64,000 nt of DNA, from contig NZ_FOZP01000004.1 in assembly GCF_900116115.1 (NCBI RefSeq), positions 181,914 through 245,913 of the forward strand. Reading direction: 5' to 3'. The stretch is from Lutibacter maritimus (GTDB taxonomy: Bacteria; Bacteroidota; Bacteroidia; Flavobacteriales; Flavobacteriaceae). Shown here piece by piece: positions 25,793 to 35,291 of this stretch. How positions within the stretch are numbered: position 1 is the stretch's first letter; every line of letters begins with the position of its first letter. A program made the position numbers and the translations under genes. The notes below the pieces were generated by a model, which saw nothing but the letters and a program-made list of their open reading frames with translations, searched no databases and was not told the DNA's origin.

Positions 25793-27268
25793 TTATGATA
25801 CAATTTTAGTCATAGCAGTCATAGATGCTCTTAAAAACTCACCAATTTCTTCTACTGGATGATTTCTGATTGCTGCGTTTACTTCAATTAATTCTTTGTT
25901 ATCAACAGCGTTTGATCCATTGTTAAATGCACGACCAACTAAATTACTTGGTGCATTTTTCACATAATCTGCAATTAAAGGCTTACAAGCGTGATCAAAC
26001 AAATAACATCCGTACTCCGCAGTATCTGAAATTACACTGTTCATTTCAAATAATTTTCTACGTGCAATTGTATTTGCAATTAACGGTGTTTCGTGTAATG
26101 ATTCGTAATAAGCAGATTCATCTATAATTCCAGATTCAGTCATTGCTTCAAAAGCTAATTCAACACCTGCTTTTACCATTGCAACCATTAAAACGCCATT
26201 ATCAAAATATTCTTGTTCTGAAATTTTCACATCAGCCGCCGGTGTTTTTTCAAAAGCTGTTTCACCTGTTGCAGCTCTCCAGGTTAGTAAATTAACATCA
26301 TCATTTGCCCAATCTTCCATCATTGTTTTTGAAAAATGACCGCTCATAATGTCATCCATATGTTTTTGAAATAACGGACGCATAATATCTTTTAATTCTT
26401 CGGATGCATTAAACGCTGCAATTTTTGCTGGATTTGATAAACGATCCATCATATTTGTAATTCCACCGTGCTTTAACGCTTCAGTGATAGTTTCCCATCC
26501 ATACTGAATTAATTTTGAAGCATAACCAGCATCTACACCTTCAGCAACCATTTTATCGAAACATAAAATAGAACCTGTTTGTAACAATCCACAAAGTATG
26601 GTTTGCTCACCCATTAAATCAGATTTTACTTCGGCAACAAATGAAGACTCTAAAACACCTGCTGTATGACCTCCTGTTGCAACTGCATATGCTTTTGCAT
26701 AATCCCAACCTTTTCCTTCTGGATCATTTTCTGGGTGTACGGCAATTAGTGTAGGCACTCCAAACCCTCTTTTAAATTCTTCACGAACTTCAGACCCTGG
26801 TGATTTTGGTGCTACCATAATTACAGTAATATCTTTACGAATTTGCATACCTTCTTCAACAATATTAAAACCGTGAGAATAAGACAATGTTGCTCCTTTT
26901 TTCATTAAAGGCATTACTGCAGAAACTACTGCTGTATGCTGTTTGTCTGGAGTTAAATTAATTAACAAATCTGCAGTAGGAATCATTTCCTCATACGTAC
27001 CAACTTTAAAATTGTTTTCTGAAGCATTTAAAAAAGATTTTCTTTTTTCTTCAATTGCAGCTGCTCTTAAAGTATAAGAAACATCTAAACCAGAATCTCT
27101 CATATTTAAACCTTGATTTAAACCTTGCGCACCACAACCAACAATTACAATTTTTTTTCCTTTTAAAGCTGCTACACCTTCGTTGAATTCTGATGAATCC
27201 ATAAATCTACATCTTCCTAATTGATCTAATTTATCTCTTAATGAAAGCGTGTTAAAATAATTTGCCAT
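25793..27268 (-). CDS. ilvC: ketol-acid reductoisomerase, class II
   Basis: Isomerises and reduces acetolactate and acetohydroxybutyrate in valine and isoleucine synthesis. The 491 aa length and duplicated C-terminal knotted domain mark the long class II form (E. coli-like), not the ~330 aa class I. Visible motifs are [17 protein letters not shown] (NADPH loop) and [14 protein letters not shown]. It lies 19 bp after ilvN. Confidence 0.96.
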   Translation of the reverse strand: MANYFNTLSLRDKLDQLGRCRFMDSSEFNEGVAALKGKKIVIVGCGAQGLNQGLNMRDSGLDVSYTLRAAAIEEKRKSFLNASENNFKVGTYEEMIPTADLLINLTPDKQHTAVVSAVMPLMKKGATLSYSHGFNIVEEGMQIRKDITVIMVAPKSPGSEVREEFKRGFGVPTLIAVHPENDPEGKGWDYAKAYAVATGGHTAGVLESSFVAEVKSDLMGEQTILCGLLQTGSILCFDKMVAEGVDAGYASKLIQYGWETITEALKHGGITNMMDRLSNPAKIAAFNASEELKDIMRPLFQKHMDDIMSGHFSKTMMEDWANDDVNLLTWRAATGETAFEKTPAADVKISEQEYFDNGVLMVAMVKAGVELAFEAMTESGIIDESAYYESLHETPLIANTIARRKLFEMNSVISDTAEYGCYLFDHACKPLIADYVKNAPSNLVGRAFNNGSNAVDNKELIEVNAAIRNHPVEEIGEFLRASMTAMTKIVS

Positions 27269-27287
27269 TTTTTATTCTTTTTTCCTT

Positions 27288-27809
27288 TTAGTTAATTTCT
27301 GCTAATAATTCTGATATTGCCATTTTTGGTCGCGTAATTGCTATTCTACCTGATCTAACAAATTGCAATAATTTATAGGGTTTTAATTTTTCGTACATAT
27401 TATCTATATCTTCTTTTAAACCAGAAGCTTCAATAACAAAATAGCGTTCTGTAATTGAAATAATATGTGCTCTTCTAAATTTTAATTTTTCTTGAATATT
27501 TTCATCGTATAAATATTCGGTTGAAATTTTAAATAAAGCTGTTTCATGATAAATAATTTCATCTTCAGTATGGTAAAAAGCTCCTATAACTTCAATCTGT
27601 TTCTCTAATTGCCCTACAACCTTTCTGGCTTGAACTTCAGAAATATTTACCACAAATGTAAAACGATGTACATGTTCTATTTCTGATTTAGATACCGTCA
27701 TGCTTTCAATATTAATATGACGTTTTAAGAATATTGCCGAAAGGCGGTTTAATATTCCTACGTTGTTTTCAGTATATACTGAAAATGTAAAATTTTTAAT
27801 TTCTTCCAT
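27288..27809 (-). CDS. ilvN: acetolactate synthase small (regulatory) subunit
   Basis: A 173 aa regulatory subunit with an N-terminal ACT domain (FSVYTENNVGILNRLSAIFLKRHINIESM), which binds the feedback amino acid, and a C-terminal domain. It follows the catalytic subunit gene by one base, so the two are expressed together. Confidence 0.93.
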   Translation of the reverse strand: MEEIKNFTFSVYTENNVGILNRLSAIFLKRHINIESMTVSKSEIEHVHRFTFVVNISEVQARKVVGQLEKQIEVIGAFYHTEDEIIYHETALFKISTEYLYDENIQEKLKFRRAHIISITERYFVIEASGLKEDIDNMYEKLKPYKLLQFVRSGRIAITRPKMAISELLAEIN

Positions 27810-27810
27810 C

Positions 27811-29544
27811 TTAACTTAATCTTATATCTGAAACACTTGCTCCGGTTGGTATCATTGGAAACACATTGTCTTCTTGTTCAATAACTACTTCTAAAAAATA
27901 AGCATCTTTAGATGCTACCATTGTTTTAATAGCCGCTTCTAAATCCTCTCGTTTTGAAACTCTTTGCGCCTCAATATCATAAGCCTGAGCTAATTTTACA
28001 AAATCTGGACTTACCATTTCTGTTGATGCATAACGTTTATCAAAAAATAATTCTTGCCATTGACGCACCATTCCTAAGTAACTATTATTTAAAACTACAA
28101 TTTTAACTGCTGCCTTCGTTTGAAGAATGGTTCCTAATTCATTACAAGTCATTTGATAACCACCATCACCAATAATTGCAATCACTTCACGATTTGGCAC
28201 ACCCATTTTTGCTCCAATGGATGCTGGTAACGCAAATCCCATAGTACCCAAACCTCCAGAAGTTACACTACTTCTAGTTTTTATAAAATCCGCATATCTA
28301 CACGCGAACATTTGGTGCTGACCAACATCAGAAACAATAACAGCATCACCATTTGTTTCTTTATTAATTCCACCCAAAACTTCACCCATAGTTAAACCTG
28401 GTTTTATAGGATTTAACTGATCATTAATTACTTTATCTTTTTCAATTTGAAGCAATTTATCAAATTCTTGCATCCATTCTTTATGATTCGCTTTATGCAC
28501 GTATTGCATAATTTCAACCAATGTTTCTTTTACTGTTCCTAAAACAGCAACATCAGTTTTTACATTCTTATCAACTTCCGCAGGATCAATTTCAAAATGA
28601 ATTACTTTGGCTTGTTTTGCATACGTTTGTAAATTTCCTGTAACACGATCATCAAAACGCATTCCAATTGCAATTAACACATCGCAAGAATTGGTTAATA
28701 CATTTGGCGCATAATTTCCGTGCATACCAACCATTCCTACATTTAAAGGATGATTTGTTTCTAAAGCTGAAAGCCCTAACACAGTTGATGCCGAAGGAAT
28801 ATCTGTCTTTTCAATAAAGTTTTTAAATTCTTGTTCAGCGCTTCCAATAATTACACCTTGTCCCCAAACAATAAATGGTTTTTTTGCTGCATTAATAATT
28901 GTTGCAGCTTCTTTTATTTTATTTAAATCAAATTTAGGAGTTGCTCTATAGCTTCTAATTTTTTCACATTTTTTATAGGAGAAATCTAATTCACCAAATT
29001 GTGCATCTTTTGTAATATCAATTAACACAGGTCCTGGTCTTCCAGATTTTGCAATATAAAATGCTTTTGCAAAAACCTCAGGAATTTCACTTGCTTTTGT
29101 AATTTGATAATTCCACTTTGTAACTGGCGTTGAAATACCAATTATATCAGTTTCTTGAAATGCATCAGAACCTAATAAATGTGAAGCTACCTGACCTGTT
29201 ATACAAACCAATGGTGTTGAATCTATTTGAGCATCGGCAATTCCTGTGACTAAATTTGTAGCACCAGGACCTGAAGTTGCAAATACAATTCCTGGCTTTC
29301 CTGAAACGCGTGCAAAACCTTGTGCAGCGTGAATAGCGCCTTGTTCATGACGCGTTAATACATGATGGAATTTTTCTCTATATTTATATAATTCATCATA
29401 CACTGGCATAATTGCACCACCAGGATATCCGTAAGCTAACTCAGAACCTTCTTCTAACAAACATCTTATAACAGCTTCTGCTCCAGTTATTTTAACTGAT
29501 TTTGAAGTTTTTTCTTCGTGCTTTTCTTTTTTTAATGTCTCCAT
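27811..29544 (-). CDS. ilvB: acetolactate synthase large (catalytic) subunit
   Basis: A ThDP-dependent enzyme making acetolactate or acetohydroxybutyrate. The 577 aa protein has the three ThDP-enzyme domains: the catalytic Glu region in LTRHEQGAIHAAQGFAR, the central FAD-type domain, and the ThDP motif GDGGYQMTCNELGTIL with LNNSYLGMVRQW. It follows ilvD by 4 bp. Confidence 0.96.
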   Translation of the reverse strand: METLKKEKHEEKTSKSVKITGAEAVIRCLLEEGSELAYGYPGGAIMPVYDELYKYREKFHHVLTRHEQGAIHAAQGFARVSGKPGIVFATSGPGATNLVTGIADAQIDSTPLVCITGQVASHLLGSDAFQETDIIGISTPVTKWNYQITKASEIPEVFAKAFYIAKSGRPGPVLIDITKDAQFGELDFSYKKCEKIRSYRATPKFDLNKIKEAATIINAAKKPFIVWGQGVIIGSAEQEFKNFIEKTDIPSASTVLGLSALETNHPLNVGMVGMHGNYAPNVLTNSCDVLIAIGMRFDDRVTGNLQTYAKQAKVIHFEIDPAEVDKNVKTDVAVLGTVKETLVEIMQYVHKANHKEWMQEFDKLLQIEKDKVINDQLNPIKPGLTMGEVLGGINKETNGDAVIVSDVGQHQMFACRYADFIKTRSSVTSGGLGTMGFALPASIGAKMGVPNREVIAIIGDGGYQMTCNELGTILQTKAAVKIVVLNNSYLGMVRQWQELFFDKRYASTEMVSPDFVKLAQAYDIEAQRVSKREDLEAAIKTMVASKDAYFLEVVIEQEDNVFPMIPTGASVSDIRLS

Positions 29545-29548
29545 AAAA

Positions 29549-31231
29549 TTAAAATTTATCCGTTACACAACCTTCTGAAGCCGAAGAAACGGTTTTAGCG
29601 TATTTATATAAAATTCCTTTTGTATGTTTTAGCGCTGGAGCTTTCCATTTCGCTTTTCTATCAGCCAATTCACTTGCCGTTATTTTCACATCAATTGTTT
29701 TATTTTTAGCATCAATAACAATAGTATCTCCATTTTCAACCAAAGCAATGCCGCCACCTGTTTGTGCTTCTGGAGTAATGTGACCTACAACAAATCCATG
29801 TGTTCCTCCAGAAAAACGACCATCAGTTATTAAGGCTACGGTTTTTCCTAAACCAGCACCCATAATCATGGATGTGGGCTTTAGCATTTCTGGCATTCCA
29901 GGTCCTCCCTTAGGACCTACATAACGGATAACCACCACATCGCCTTTTGATACTTTTCCAGCACCAATTCCTGTATTTGCTTCTTCTTCACTATTAAAAA
30001 CTACTGCCTTTCCTTCAAATAAATCACCTTCTTTACCGCTAATTTTAGCTACAGATCCTTCAGCAGCTAGATTTCCATACAATATTTGAAGATTTCCAGA
30101 TGATTTTAAAGCTCTTTCTGTTGTATGTATTACTTGTTGATCATCATCAAATTTTAAAGGCTCAACATTTTGTAAGTTTTCGGCTAAAGTTTTGCCTGTT
30201 ATTGTTAAGCAATCTCCATGTAAAAATCCTTTTTCCAATAAATATTTCATTACAGCTGGAGTTCCTCCAACTCCATGAACATCTTCCATTAAATATTCGC
30301 CACTAGGTTTTAAATCTGCAATTAATGGTGTTCTATCACTCACTCGTTGAAAATCTTCTAAAGTAAATTCAATACCTGCAGCATGAGCAATTGCCAAATA
30401 ATGTAATACCGCATTTGTTGATCCGCCTAAAGCATTTACTAAAGCAATGGCATTTTCTAATGATTTTTTAGTGATTATATCTAAAGGCTTTAAATCTAGC
30501 TCTATTAAGTTTTTAATGGCAGCTGCAATACGTTCACTTTCATTTCCTTTGTAAGGATTTTCGGCAGGAATAGATGAATTGTATGGCAATGCAAATCCCA
30601 ATGCTTCAATAGATGACGCCATAGTATTAGCTGTATACATACCTCCACAAGCTCCTGCTCCTGGTATCGCCTTTTTTATAATTTCTTTGTATTCTTCTTC
30701 ATTAATATTTCCTGCAATTTTTTGGCCTAACGCTTCAAAAGCAGAAACAATATTTAATTTTTTTCCTTTATAGTTTCCTGAAGCAACTGTTCCTCCATAA
30801 ACCATTAGTGAAGGGCGATTTAAACGCAACATTGCCATAATAGCTCCCGGCATGTTTTTATCACAACCAACTACGGTAACCAAGCCATCATAACTTTGCG
30901 CATTCATAACTATCTCTATAGAATCTGCAATTACATCGCGTGAAGGCAATGAATAATTCATACCTGAAGTTCCCATTGAAATACCATCACTTACACCAAT
31001 GGTGTTAAATTTTAATCCAACAAGATTTATTTTATTTATTTCTTCCTGAATAAACCCAGCTAAACCATTTAAATGCATATTACAAGGATTTCCATCATAA
31101 CCTGTACTTGCAATTCCTATTTGAGGTTTTTTCATGTCCTCATCCGTCATTCCAGTAGCATATAACATTGCTTGAGATGCTGGCTGTGTTGGATCTTGTG
31201 TAACCCTTTTACTATATTTATTTAATTCCAT
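29549..31231 (-). CDS. ilvD: dihydroxyacid dehydratase
   Basis: An Fe-S enzyme for the third common step to valine and isoleucine. The 560 aa protein has the cluster cysteines in [16 protein letters not shown] and [12 protein letters not shown]. It is the first gene of the ilvD-ilvB-ilvN-ilvC-ilvA operon. About 510 nt of leader with two apparent attenuators lies between its promoter and the start codon. Confidence 0.96.
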   Translation of the reverse strand: MELNKYSKRVTQDPTQPASQAMLYATGMTDEDMKKPQIGIASTGYDGNPCNMHLNGLAGFIQEEINKINLVGLKFNTIGVSDGISMGTSGMNYSLPSRDVIADSIEIVMNAQSYDGLVTVVGCDKNMPGAIMAMLRLNRPSLMVYGGTVASGNYKGKKLNIVSAFEALGQKIAGNINEEEYKEIIKKAIPGAGACGGMYTANTMASSIEALGFALPYNSSIPAENPYKGNESERIAAAIKNLIELDLKPLDIITKKSLENAIALVNALGGSTNAVLHYLAIAHAAGIEFTLEDFQRVSDRTPLIADLKPSGEYLMEDVHGVGGTPAVMKYLLEKGFLHGDCLTITGKTLAENLQNVEPLKFDDDQQVIHTTERALKSSGNLQILYGNLAAEGSVAKISGKEGDLFEGKAVVFNSEEEANTGIGAGKVSKGDVVVIRYVGPKGGPGMPEMLKPTSMIMGAGLGKTVALITDGRFSGGTHGFVVGHITPEAQTGGGIALVENGDTIVIDAKNKTIDVKITASELADRKAKWKAPALKHTKGILYKYAKTVSSASEGCVTDKF

Positions 31232-31443
31232 TAATTTTATTACTTTTTTAATTCTATTGAATTATATCTAAAACTATTTGTTATTTAATGCTTATTTTAC
31301 AATAAGGTGCAAATTTAAATTAGACATTTGTTTTTTACTTTTTTATATTGCTTTTTTTACAATATTCACTTTCTATTAATTTTACATACTACATTGTTTT
31401 ACTGATAGTTATATAATATTATTTTACAATGATAATTGAATAA

Positions 31444-31481
31444 AAAAACCTGTAACAATTTTTAAGTTGATACAGGTTTTT
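31444..31481 (-). terminator. second ilv attenuator terminator
   Basis: Minus-strand AAAAACCTGTA (31471-31481) pairs with TACAGGTTTTT (31444-31454) across a 16-nt loop and runs into a T-tract. The 5' side of the loop holds ATCAACTTA (31463-31471), perfectly complementary over 9 bp to TAAGTTGAT at the end of leader ORF 2 (31506-31514). The two pairings share bases and exclude each other, the expected terminator/antiterminator arrangement. Confidence 0.82.
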
Positions 31482-31506
31482 AAATTTTTTTCAATTTAAA
31501 AATACA

Positions 31507-31572
31507 TCAACTTATTAGCGGACTAATAATGACAACTTTTAAAATGACGATATTTAAATTTATTAATTTCAT
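31507..31572 (-). CDS. ilv operon leader peptide 2 (Ile/Leu/Val-rich)
   Basis: A 21-codon ORF starting MKLINLNIVILKVVIISP, then Leu-Ile-Ser and TGA. Thirteen of 21 residues are branched-chain (6 Ile, 4 Leu, 3 Val). It starts 18 nt after the first leader terminator and ends 25 nt before the second. An A-rich stretch (ATTAAAAA) precedes the ATG. The stop codon overlaps the antiterminator strand, so ribosome position can control folding of the terminator at 31444-31481. Confidence 0.83.
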   Translation of the reverse strand: MKLINLNIVILKVVIISPLIS

Positions 31573-31590
31573 TTTTTAATATTTATAAAA

Positions 31591-31619
31591 AAACCTTCCT
31601 AAAGTAATTAGGAAGGTTT
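31591..31619 (-). terminator. first ilv attenuator terminator
   Basis: Minus-strand AAACCTTCCT (31610-31619) pairs with AGGAAGGTTT (31591-31600) across a 9-nt loop, followed by seven T. The 5' arm and loop contain TAATTACT (31603-31610), a perfect 8-bp complement of AGTAATTA in leader ORF 1 (31663-31670). It could be read as the terminator of the 31767-33311 gene, but it lies downstream of the ilv promoter and leader 1. Confidence 0.8.
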
Positions 31620-31648
31620 TAATTATTTAAATTTAAATACAATCCTAT

Positions 31649-31711
31649 TTATCTACCAGTAATAATTACTGAGACTTGAATAGAAATAATATTTACAATT
31701 GAATTTTTCAT
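31649..31711 (-). CDS. ilv operon leader peptide 1 (Ile/Val-rich)
   Basis: A 20-codon ORF, MKNSIVNIISIQVSVIITGR, with six Ile and three Val codons and no Leu, ending TAA. It starts about 30 nt after the predicted transcription start and 30 nt before the first terminator stem. Codons 15-17 (GTA ATT ATT) lie in the antiterminator strand AGTAATTA, so a ribosome stalled on Ile or Val codons just before this point would let it pair with the terminator arm. The composition differs from leader 2 by lacking Leu. Confidence 0.82.
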   Translation of the reverse strand: MKNSIVNIISIQVSVIITGR

Positions 31712-31747
31712 TATATATGGACAAATATGTGAATTTTATTTTAATAA

Positions 31748-31775
31748 CAAAAGTAAATTCTTTTATTTATTTCAA
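31748..31775 (-). promoter_or_regulatory. ilv operon promoter
   Basis: Minus-strand TTG (31773-31775), 17 bp, then TACTTTTG (31748-31755): a perfect Bacteroidetes TTG-N17-TAnnTTTG promoter. It overlaps the 3' end of the upstream gene (31767-33311). Transcription would begin near 31741, about 30 nt before leader ORF 1. Confidence 0.75.
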
Positions 31776-33311
31776 TAATTTTTTTGCTTTCTTTTGAATA
31801 ATAGACTCTACTGTTTCATTTTGAATTTTACTTTCAAGCCACGATAAAATGTCTAAATATAAAAACGATCTTTTTTCGTAAGGATGATTTTCAAACTTTA
31901 ATAATTCACCGTGTAAACTTTTAAATTCCTTTTTTAAATCTTGCGGATATATGTTGCTTAAATTTTTAAGGAATGAAATCATTTTACGTTGCACCTGATG
32001 CAAATCATTCATTTTTAATAAAAATTTGTATGTAGTTACTATTAATTTTTCAATATTATAATCTATACCGGCTTCATAATGTGCAACTAAATTTAAAACG
32101 CGCGCATAACACAATAAGTCTTCTCGCATTTTTAAATCTTTATTATTTATAATTTTTTCAAGATACACAATACAATCTTCATTTTTACCCGCTCCAAAAT
32201 ACATACAAGCAATTTTGTAGTAAAACACCATTATATGATGCTCATCTATTTGATTTTGAAACTCTTCTAATTTAGCAGACAACTTAACTACAAACGGTAA
32301 ACCTTGTGTAAATTTTCCTTCTAAAAAATGCAGATTTAATTTATTTTGATTGAAATATAAAAATATAAGCGTTTTGGTATTTTCATTAATTGCTACTTTT
32401 TCATTTTTAATATCATCGCTTAAATTTTTAAGTACACTATTAAACTTTGTAATATGCTTACTTAAAAACAACGATTCTAATAAATAATTGGCGCCTTTTA
32501 AATAAAAAACCGGATTTTGGATTTTCATCTCTGGATTTTCATCAAATAAATCTACCCATTTTTGGGAGTATTTATAACTTGATAAAAAATCTTGCATTAT
32601 TAAACTATGCCATAAATATGCTTTGTACAAAAAAAGTTTTTCTTTAAAACCTAGTTCAGAAATTTCAAATTTTGGCAATCGCTTTTCAAAATAGTTATTT
32701 ACTTTTTTTATATCGGCATCATCTTTTGCATAACCTTCTTTTAGCAACAAACTATACAATTGTAATGATAAGTTAGAAAGTTTACTAGTTCTAACATTTT
32801 TTAAACTCAATTTTTTTGCTTGCTCTGAAAGTTCATCAGCTCTATTACTCATACTTCTGGTAATATATTGCGATTCAATTACTTTCTCAAACTCAACAAT
32901 TTCATAAGCTAAATTATTTTCTTCATTCGCTAAAGCTAATTCTTTTGCCTTGTCTAATATTTTTAAACTTTGCTTATATAACCCTTTATTGTATAAAATA
33001 GCAGCAAAATCAAACTGTTCTCTAATTTGTGCCCTTACATTATGATGTACTGGATTAAAACGTAAACTCACCAATATTTGTTTATATAAATGAGCCTTTG
33101 TATTAGAAATTTGCTGTTTTTTAATGTTTGTTTTTTTTAAAATTAATTCATCATCATAAGACACAACTTTGTCTAATAAATTAAAAAGAGACATGAAATT
33201 TGCATCTGCATTTCCTCCTAACCTACCTACATAAAGCTTAAATTGTCTCTTTTCTGATTTAGAAAGTGATTTTACTAATGTAAAAAGCGCATCTTTTTGG
33301 TCAATAGCCAT
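31767..33311 (-). CDS. conserved helical protein of unknown function (TPR-like)
   Basis: A 514 aa cytoplasmic protein, starting MAIDQKDALFTLVKSLSKSEKRQFKLYVGR, with no signal peptide or membrane segment. It is almost wholly alpha-helical with repeated aromatic/leucine helices (YNKGLYKQSLKILDKAKELALAN) resembling tetratricopeptide arrays. I recall such proteins from many flavobacterial genomes but know no function. It is transcribed from the opposite side of leuA and ends at the ilv promoter. A scaffold or protein-interaction role is the most that can be inferred. Confidence 0.75.
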   Translation of the reverse strand: MAIDQKDALFTLVKSLSKSEKRQFKLYVGRLGGNADANFMSLFNLLDKVVSYDDELILKKTNIKKQQISNTKAHLYKQILVSLRFNPVHHNVRAQIREQFDFAAILYNKGLYKQSLKILDKAKELALANEENNLAYEIVEFEKVIESQYITRSMSNRADELSEQAKKLSLKNVRTSKLSNLSLQLYSLLLKEGYAKDDADIKKVNNYFEKRLPKFEISELGFKEKLFLYKAYLWHSLIMQDFLSSYKYSQKWVDLFDENPEMKIQNPVFYLKGANYLLESLFLSKHITKFNSVLKNLSDDIKNEKVAINENTKTLIFLYFNQNKLNLHFLEGKFTQGLPFVVKLSAKLEEFQNQIDEHHIMVFYYKIACMYFGAGKNEDCIVYLEKIINNKDLKMREDLLCYARVLNLVAHYEAGIDYNIEKLIVTTYKFLLKMNDLHQVQRKMISFLKNLSNIYPQDLKKEFKSLHGELLKFENHPYEKRSFLYLDILSWLESKIQNETVESIIQKKAKKLLK

Positions 33312-33423
33312 TGTAACTAAATTATTTTTTTATTATTGATTTTCAATGATTTACATTTTTTTTCATTCATTTGAATATAGTAAACAATAAAAATAAGTGG
33401 TAAAATCAATAATCCTTTCCCTC

Positions 33424-33431
33424 TATTTTTG
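33424..33431 (+). promoter_or_regulatory. leuA promoter -7 element
   Basis: TATTTTTG matches TAnnTTTG and lies 31 bp before the leuA ATG chosen here (33463). No leader peptide or terminator lies between it and leuA, unlike the other amino-acid operons of the window. Confidence 0.55.
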
Positions 33432-33462
33432 GTACATCAAATGTGCTAAAAAAAAATCAGAA

Positions 33463-34638
33463 ATGAGTAAAAATAAAGTCCAAATTTTTGACACAACCTT
33501 AAGAGATGGTGAACAGGTACCTGGTTGCAAGTTAAATACACAACAAAAATTGATAATTGCCGAACGTTTAGATATATTAGGTGTTGATGTAATTGAAGCT
33601 GGCTTTCCAATATCTAGCCCTGGAGATTTCACTTCAGTTGAAGCAATTGCAAAACTGGTTAAAAATGCTACTGTATGTGGACTTACAAGAGCAAATCAAA
33701 AAGATATTGAAGTTGCTGCAGATGCATTAAAATATGCAAAAAAGCCAAGAATTCATACTGGAATTGGAACTTCTGATTCGCATATTTTATACAAATTTAA
33801 TTCAACACAAGATAAAATTATTGAACGTGCAATACAAGCTGTGGCGTATGCAAAAACATTTGTTGAAGATGTTGAATTTTATGCTGAAGATGCTGGTAGA
33901 ACTGATAATGTTTATTTAGCCAGAGTTTTAGAACAAGTTATAAAAGCAGGTGCTACTGTTTTAAATATTCCTGACACAACTGGTTATTGTTTACCCGATG
34001 AATACGGTGCAAAAATTAAATTCTTAAAAGAAAATGTAAAAGGAATTGACAATGTAATTCTTTCTTGCCATTGTCATAACGATTTAGGTTTAGCAACTGC
34101 CAACGCTATTGCTGGGGTACAAAACGGTGCGCGTCAAATAGAATGCACCATTAATGGAATTGGAGAAAGAGCTGGTAATACAGCTTTAGAGGAAGTCGTC
34201 ATGATTTTAAAACAACATCCTTATTTAAATTTAGACACCAATATTAACACCAAATTATTGTATAGCACTAGTCAACTTGTGCAACAAAGTATGGGAATGG
34301 TGGTACAACCAAACAAAGCCATTATTGGAGAAAATGCATTTGCACATAGCTCAGGGATTCACCAAGATGGTGTTATAAAAAATAGAGAAACATACGAAAT
34401 TATAGATCCAGCTGATGTTGGTGTCACTGAATCTTCAATAGTATTGACTGCCAGAAGCGGAAGAGCAGCTTTAGCTTACCGAGCAAAAAATGTAGGATAC
34501 GAATTAACTAAAATTCAGTTAGATGATATTTATCCTCAATTTTTAAAGTTTGCCGATCATCATAAAGAAGTAAATGATGAAGATATTCATCACTTAATGG
34601 AGTTAAACCATATTTCTAAATCTAAAATTGCAGTATAA
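33463..34638 (+). CDS. leuA: 2-isopropylmalate synthase, short form
   Basis: Condenses acetyl-CoA with 2-oxoisovalerate, the first committed step to leucine. The start at 33463 ([18 protein letters not shown], 391 aa) is preferred: the longer open frame from 33397 runs through the predicted promoter and adds an atypical 22 residues. TIM-barrel motifs are [13 protein letters not shown], the metal-binding CHCHNDLG and NGIGERAGN. The C-terminal allosteric LeuA dimer domain of ~500 aa enzymes is missing, so leucine feedback inhibition of the usual kind is not expected. Related citramalate or homocitrate synthases are less likely given the leuB neighbour. Confidence 0.88.
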   Translation: MSKNKVQIFDTTLRDGEQVPGCKLNTQQKLIIAERLDILGVDVIEAGFPISSPGDFTSVEAIAKLVKNATVCGLTRANQKDIEVAADALKYAKKPRIHTGIGTSDSHILYKFNSTQDKIIERAIQAVAYAKTFVEDVEFYAEDAGRTDNVYLARVLEQVIKAGATVLNIPDTTGYCLPDEYGAKIKFLKENVKGIDNVILSCHCHNDLGLATANAIAGVQNGARQIECTINGIGERAGNTALEEVVMILKQHPYLNLDTNINTKLLYSTSQLVQQSMGMVVQPNKAIIGENAFAHSSGIHQDGVIKNRETYEIIDPADVGVTESSIVLTARSGRAALAYRAKNVGYELTKIQLDDIYPQFLKFADHHKEVNDEDIHHLMELNHISKSKIAV

Positions 34639-34706
34639 ATTACTGTTCATTTTTTAAACATTCTTTTTATAAAATTAGTTGATTCAAAAAAAATTTGAGT
34701 ACAAAC

Positions 34707-35189
34707 ATGCTTGCTATTACCCAAATATTATCTACTGCTGTACCATTGCCTATAAAAAATATTAAGGCACATCAAATCGTGCCCAAAGAAATTTCACTTA
34801 AAGGTGAAAGAAATGGTATCGAAAAAAATTTATTTAGAGATTGGCGATTTCATAAGGATGGTTCATTAAACGATGATTTTATACTAAATGAAGACGCTTA
34901 TTTTGGAAAAATTTTAATCACCGGTAATAATTTTGGATGTAAAAACAGTACAGATCCAACAGTTTGGGCATTGTATGACTATGGCTTTAAAGCTGTTATT
35001 TCTAGCAAATTTTCTAATGTTTTTAAAGAAAAAGCATTGCAAAATGGTGTGCTTCCGGTAAAAATATCAAGTGAATTTTTACAAATTTTACTTCAAGCCA
35101 CAACTGCGAAACCCAAAACAATAATATCAATAAATACAAAAAATAAAACAGTTACTTTAGAAGAAACCGGTCAGTTTGAAAAGTTTTAA
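34707..35189 (+). CDS. divergent LeuD-like protein (3-isopropylmalate dehydratase small subunit family)
   Basis: A 160 aa protein related to the aconitase-superfamily swivel subunit. It keeps STAVPLPIKNI, LFRDWRF and WALYDYGFKAVIS. However, the usual NIDTDQIIP becomes NIKAHQIVP and the substrate loop GxNFGCGSSREHA becomes GNNFGCKNSTDPTVWA, losing the conserved Ser-Ser-Arg-Glu-His. No leuC large-subunit gene is adjacent: leuA ends 68 bp upstream and leuB begins 102 bp downstream. It may be a degenerate or repurposed paralogue, with true leuCD elsewhere. ATG at 34707 is preferred over an in-frame TTG at 34695. Confidence 0.8.
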   Translation: MLAITQILSTAVPLPIKNIKAHQIVPKEISLKGERNGIEKNLFRDWRFHKDGSLNDDFILNEDAYFGKILITGNNFGCKNSTDPTVWALYDYGFKAVISSKFSNVFKEKALQNGVLPVKISSEFLQILLQATTAKPKTIISINTKNKTVTLEETGQFEKF

Positions 35190-35255
35190 ATTGCATCTTC
35201 AAAAAAAAGTGCCTAACTTTAAAATTATAAGCTCTAAATATTTGTAGTTTAGTAG

Positions 35256-35263
35256 TATATTTG
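35256..35263 (+). promoter_or_regulatory. candidate leuB promoter -7 element
   Basis: TATATTTG fits TAnnTTTG and lies 28 bp before the leuB ATG. No TTG is found at the usual distance, so this is a weak call; leuB may also be read from the leuA promoter. Confidence 0.4.
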
Positions 35264-35291
35264 TAGTTACCTTTTAGAAATATTTTATAGA

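Larger units (their letters stand above)
31232..31766 (-). other. ilv operon leader region
   Basis: 535 bp between the 31767-33311 gene and ilvD. In transcription order it holds the promoter, leader ORF 1, terminator 1, leader ORF 2, terminator 2 and about 210 bp of A+T-rich sequence before ilvD in which I see no further element. Confidence 0.7.

Noticed and set aside
31591..31619. Hairpin read only as the terminator of the 31767-33311 gene
   Set aside because: A perfect promoter and an Ile/Val-rich ORF lie upstream of it, and an 8-bp antiterminator match is present; it could still serve both roles.
33397..33462. Upstream start for leuA at 33397
   Set aside because: It runs through a perfect -7 element and adds residues not typical of LeuA; 33463 is preferred.
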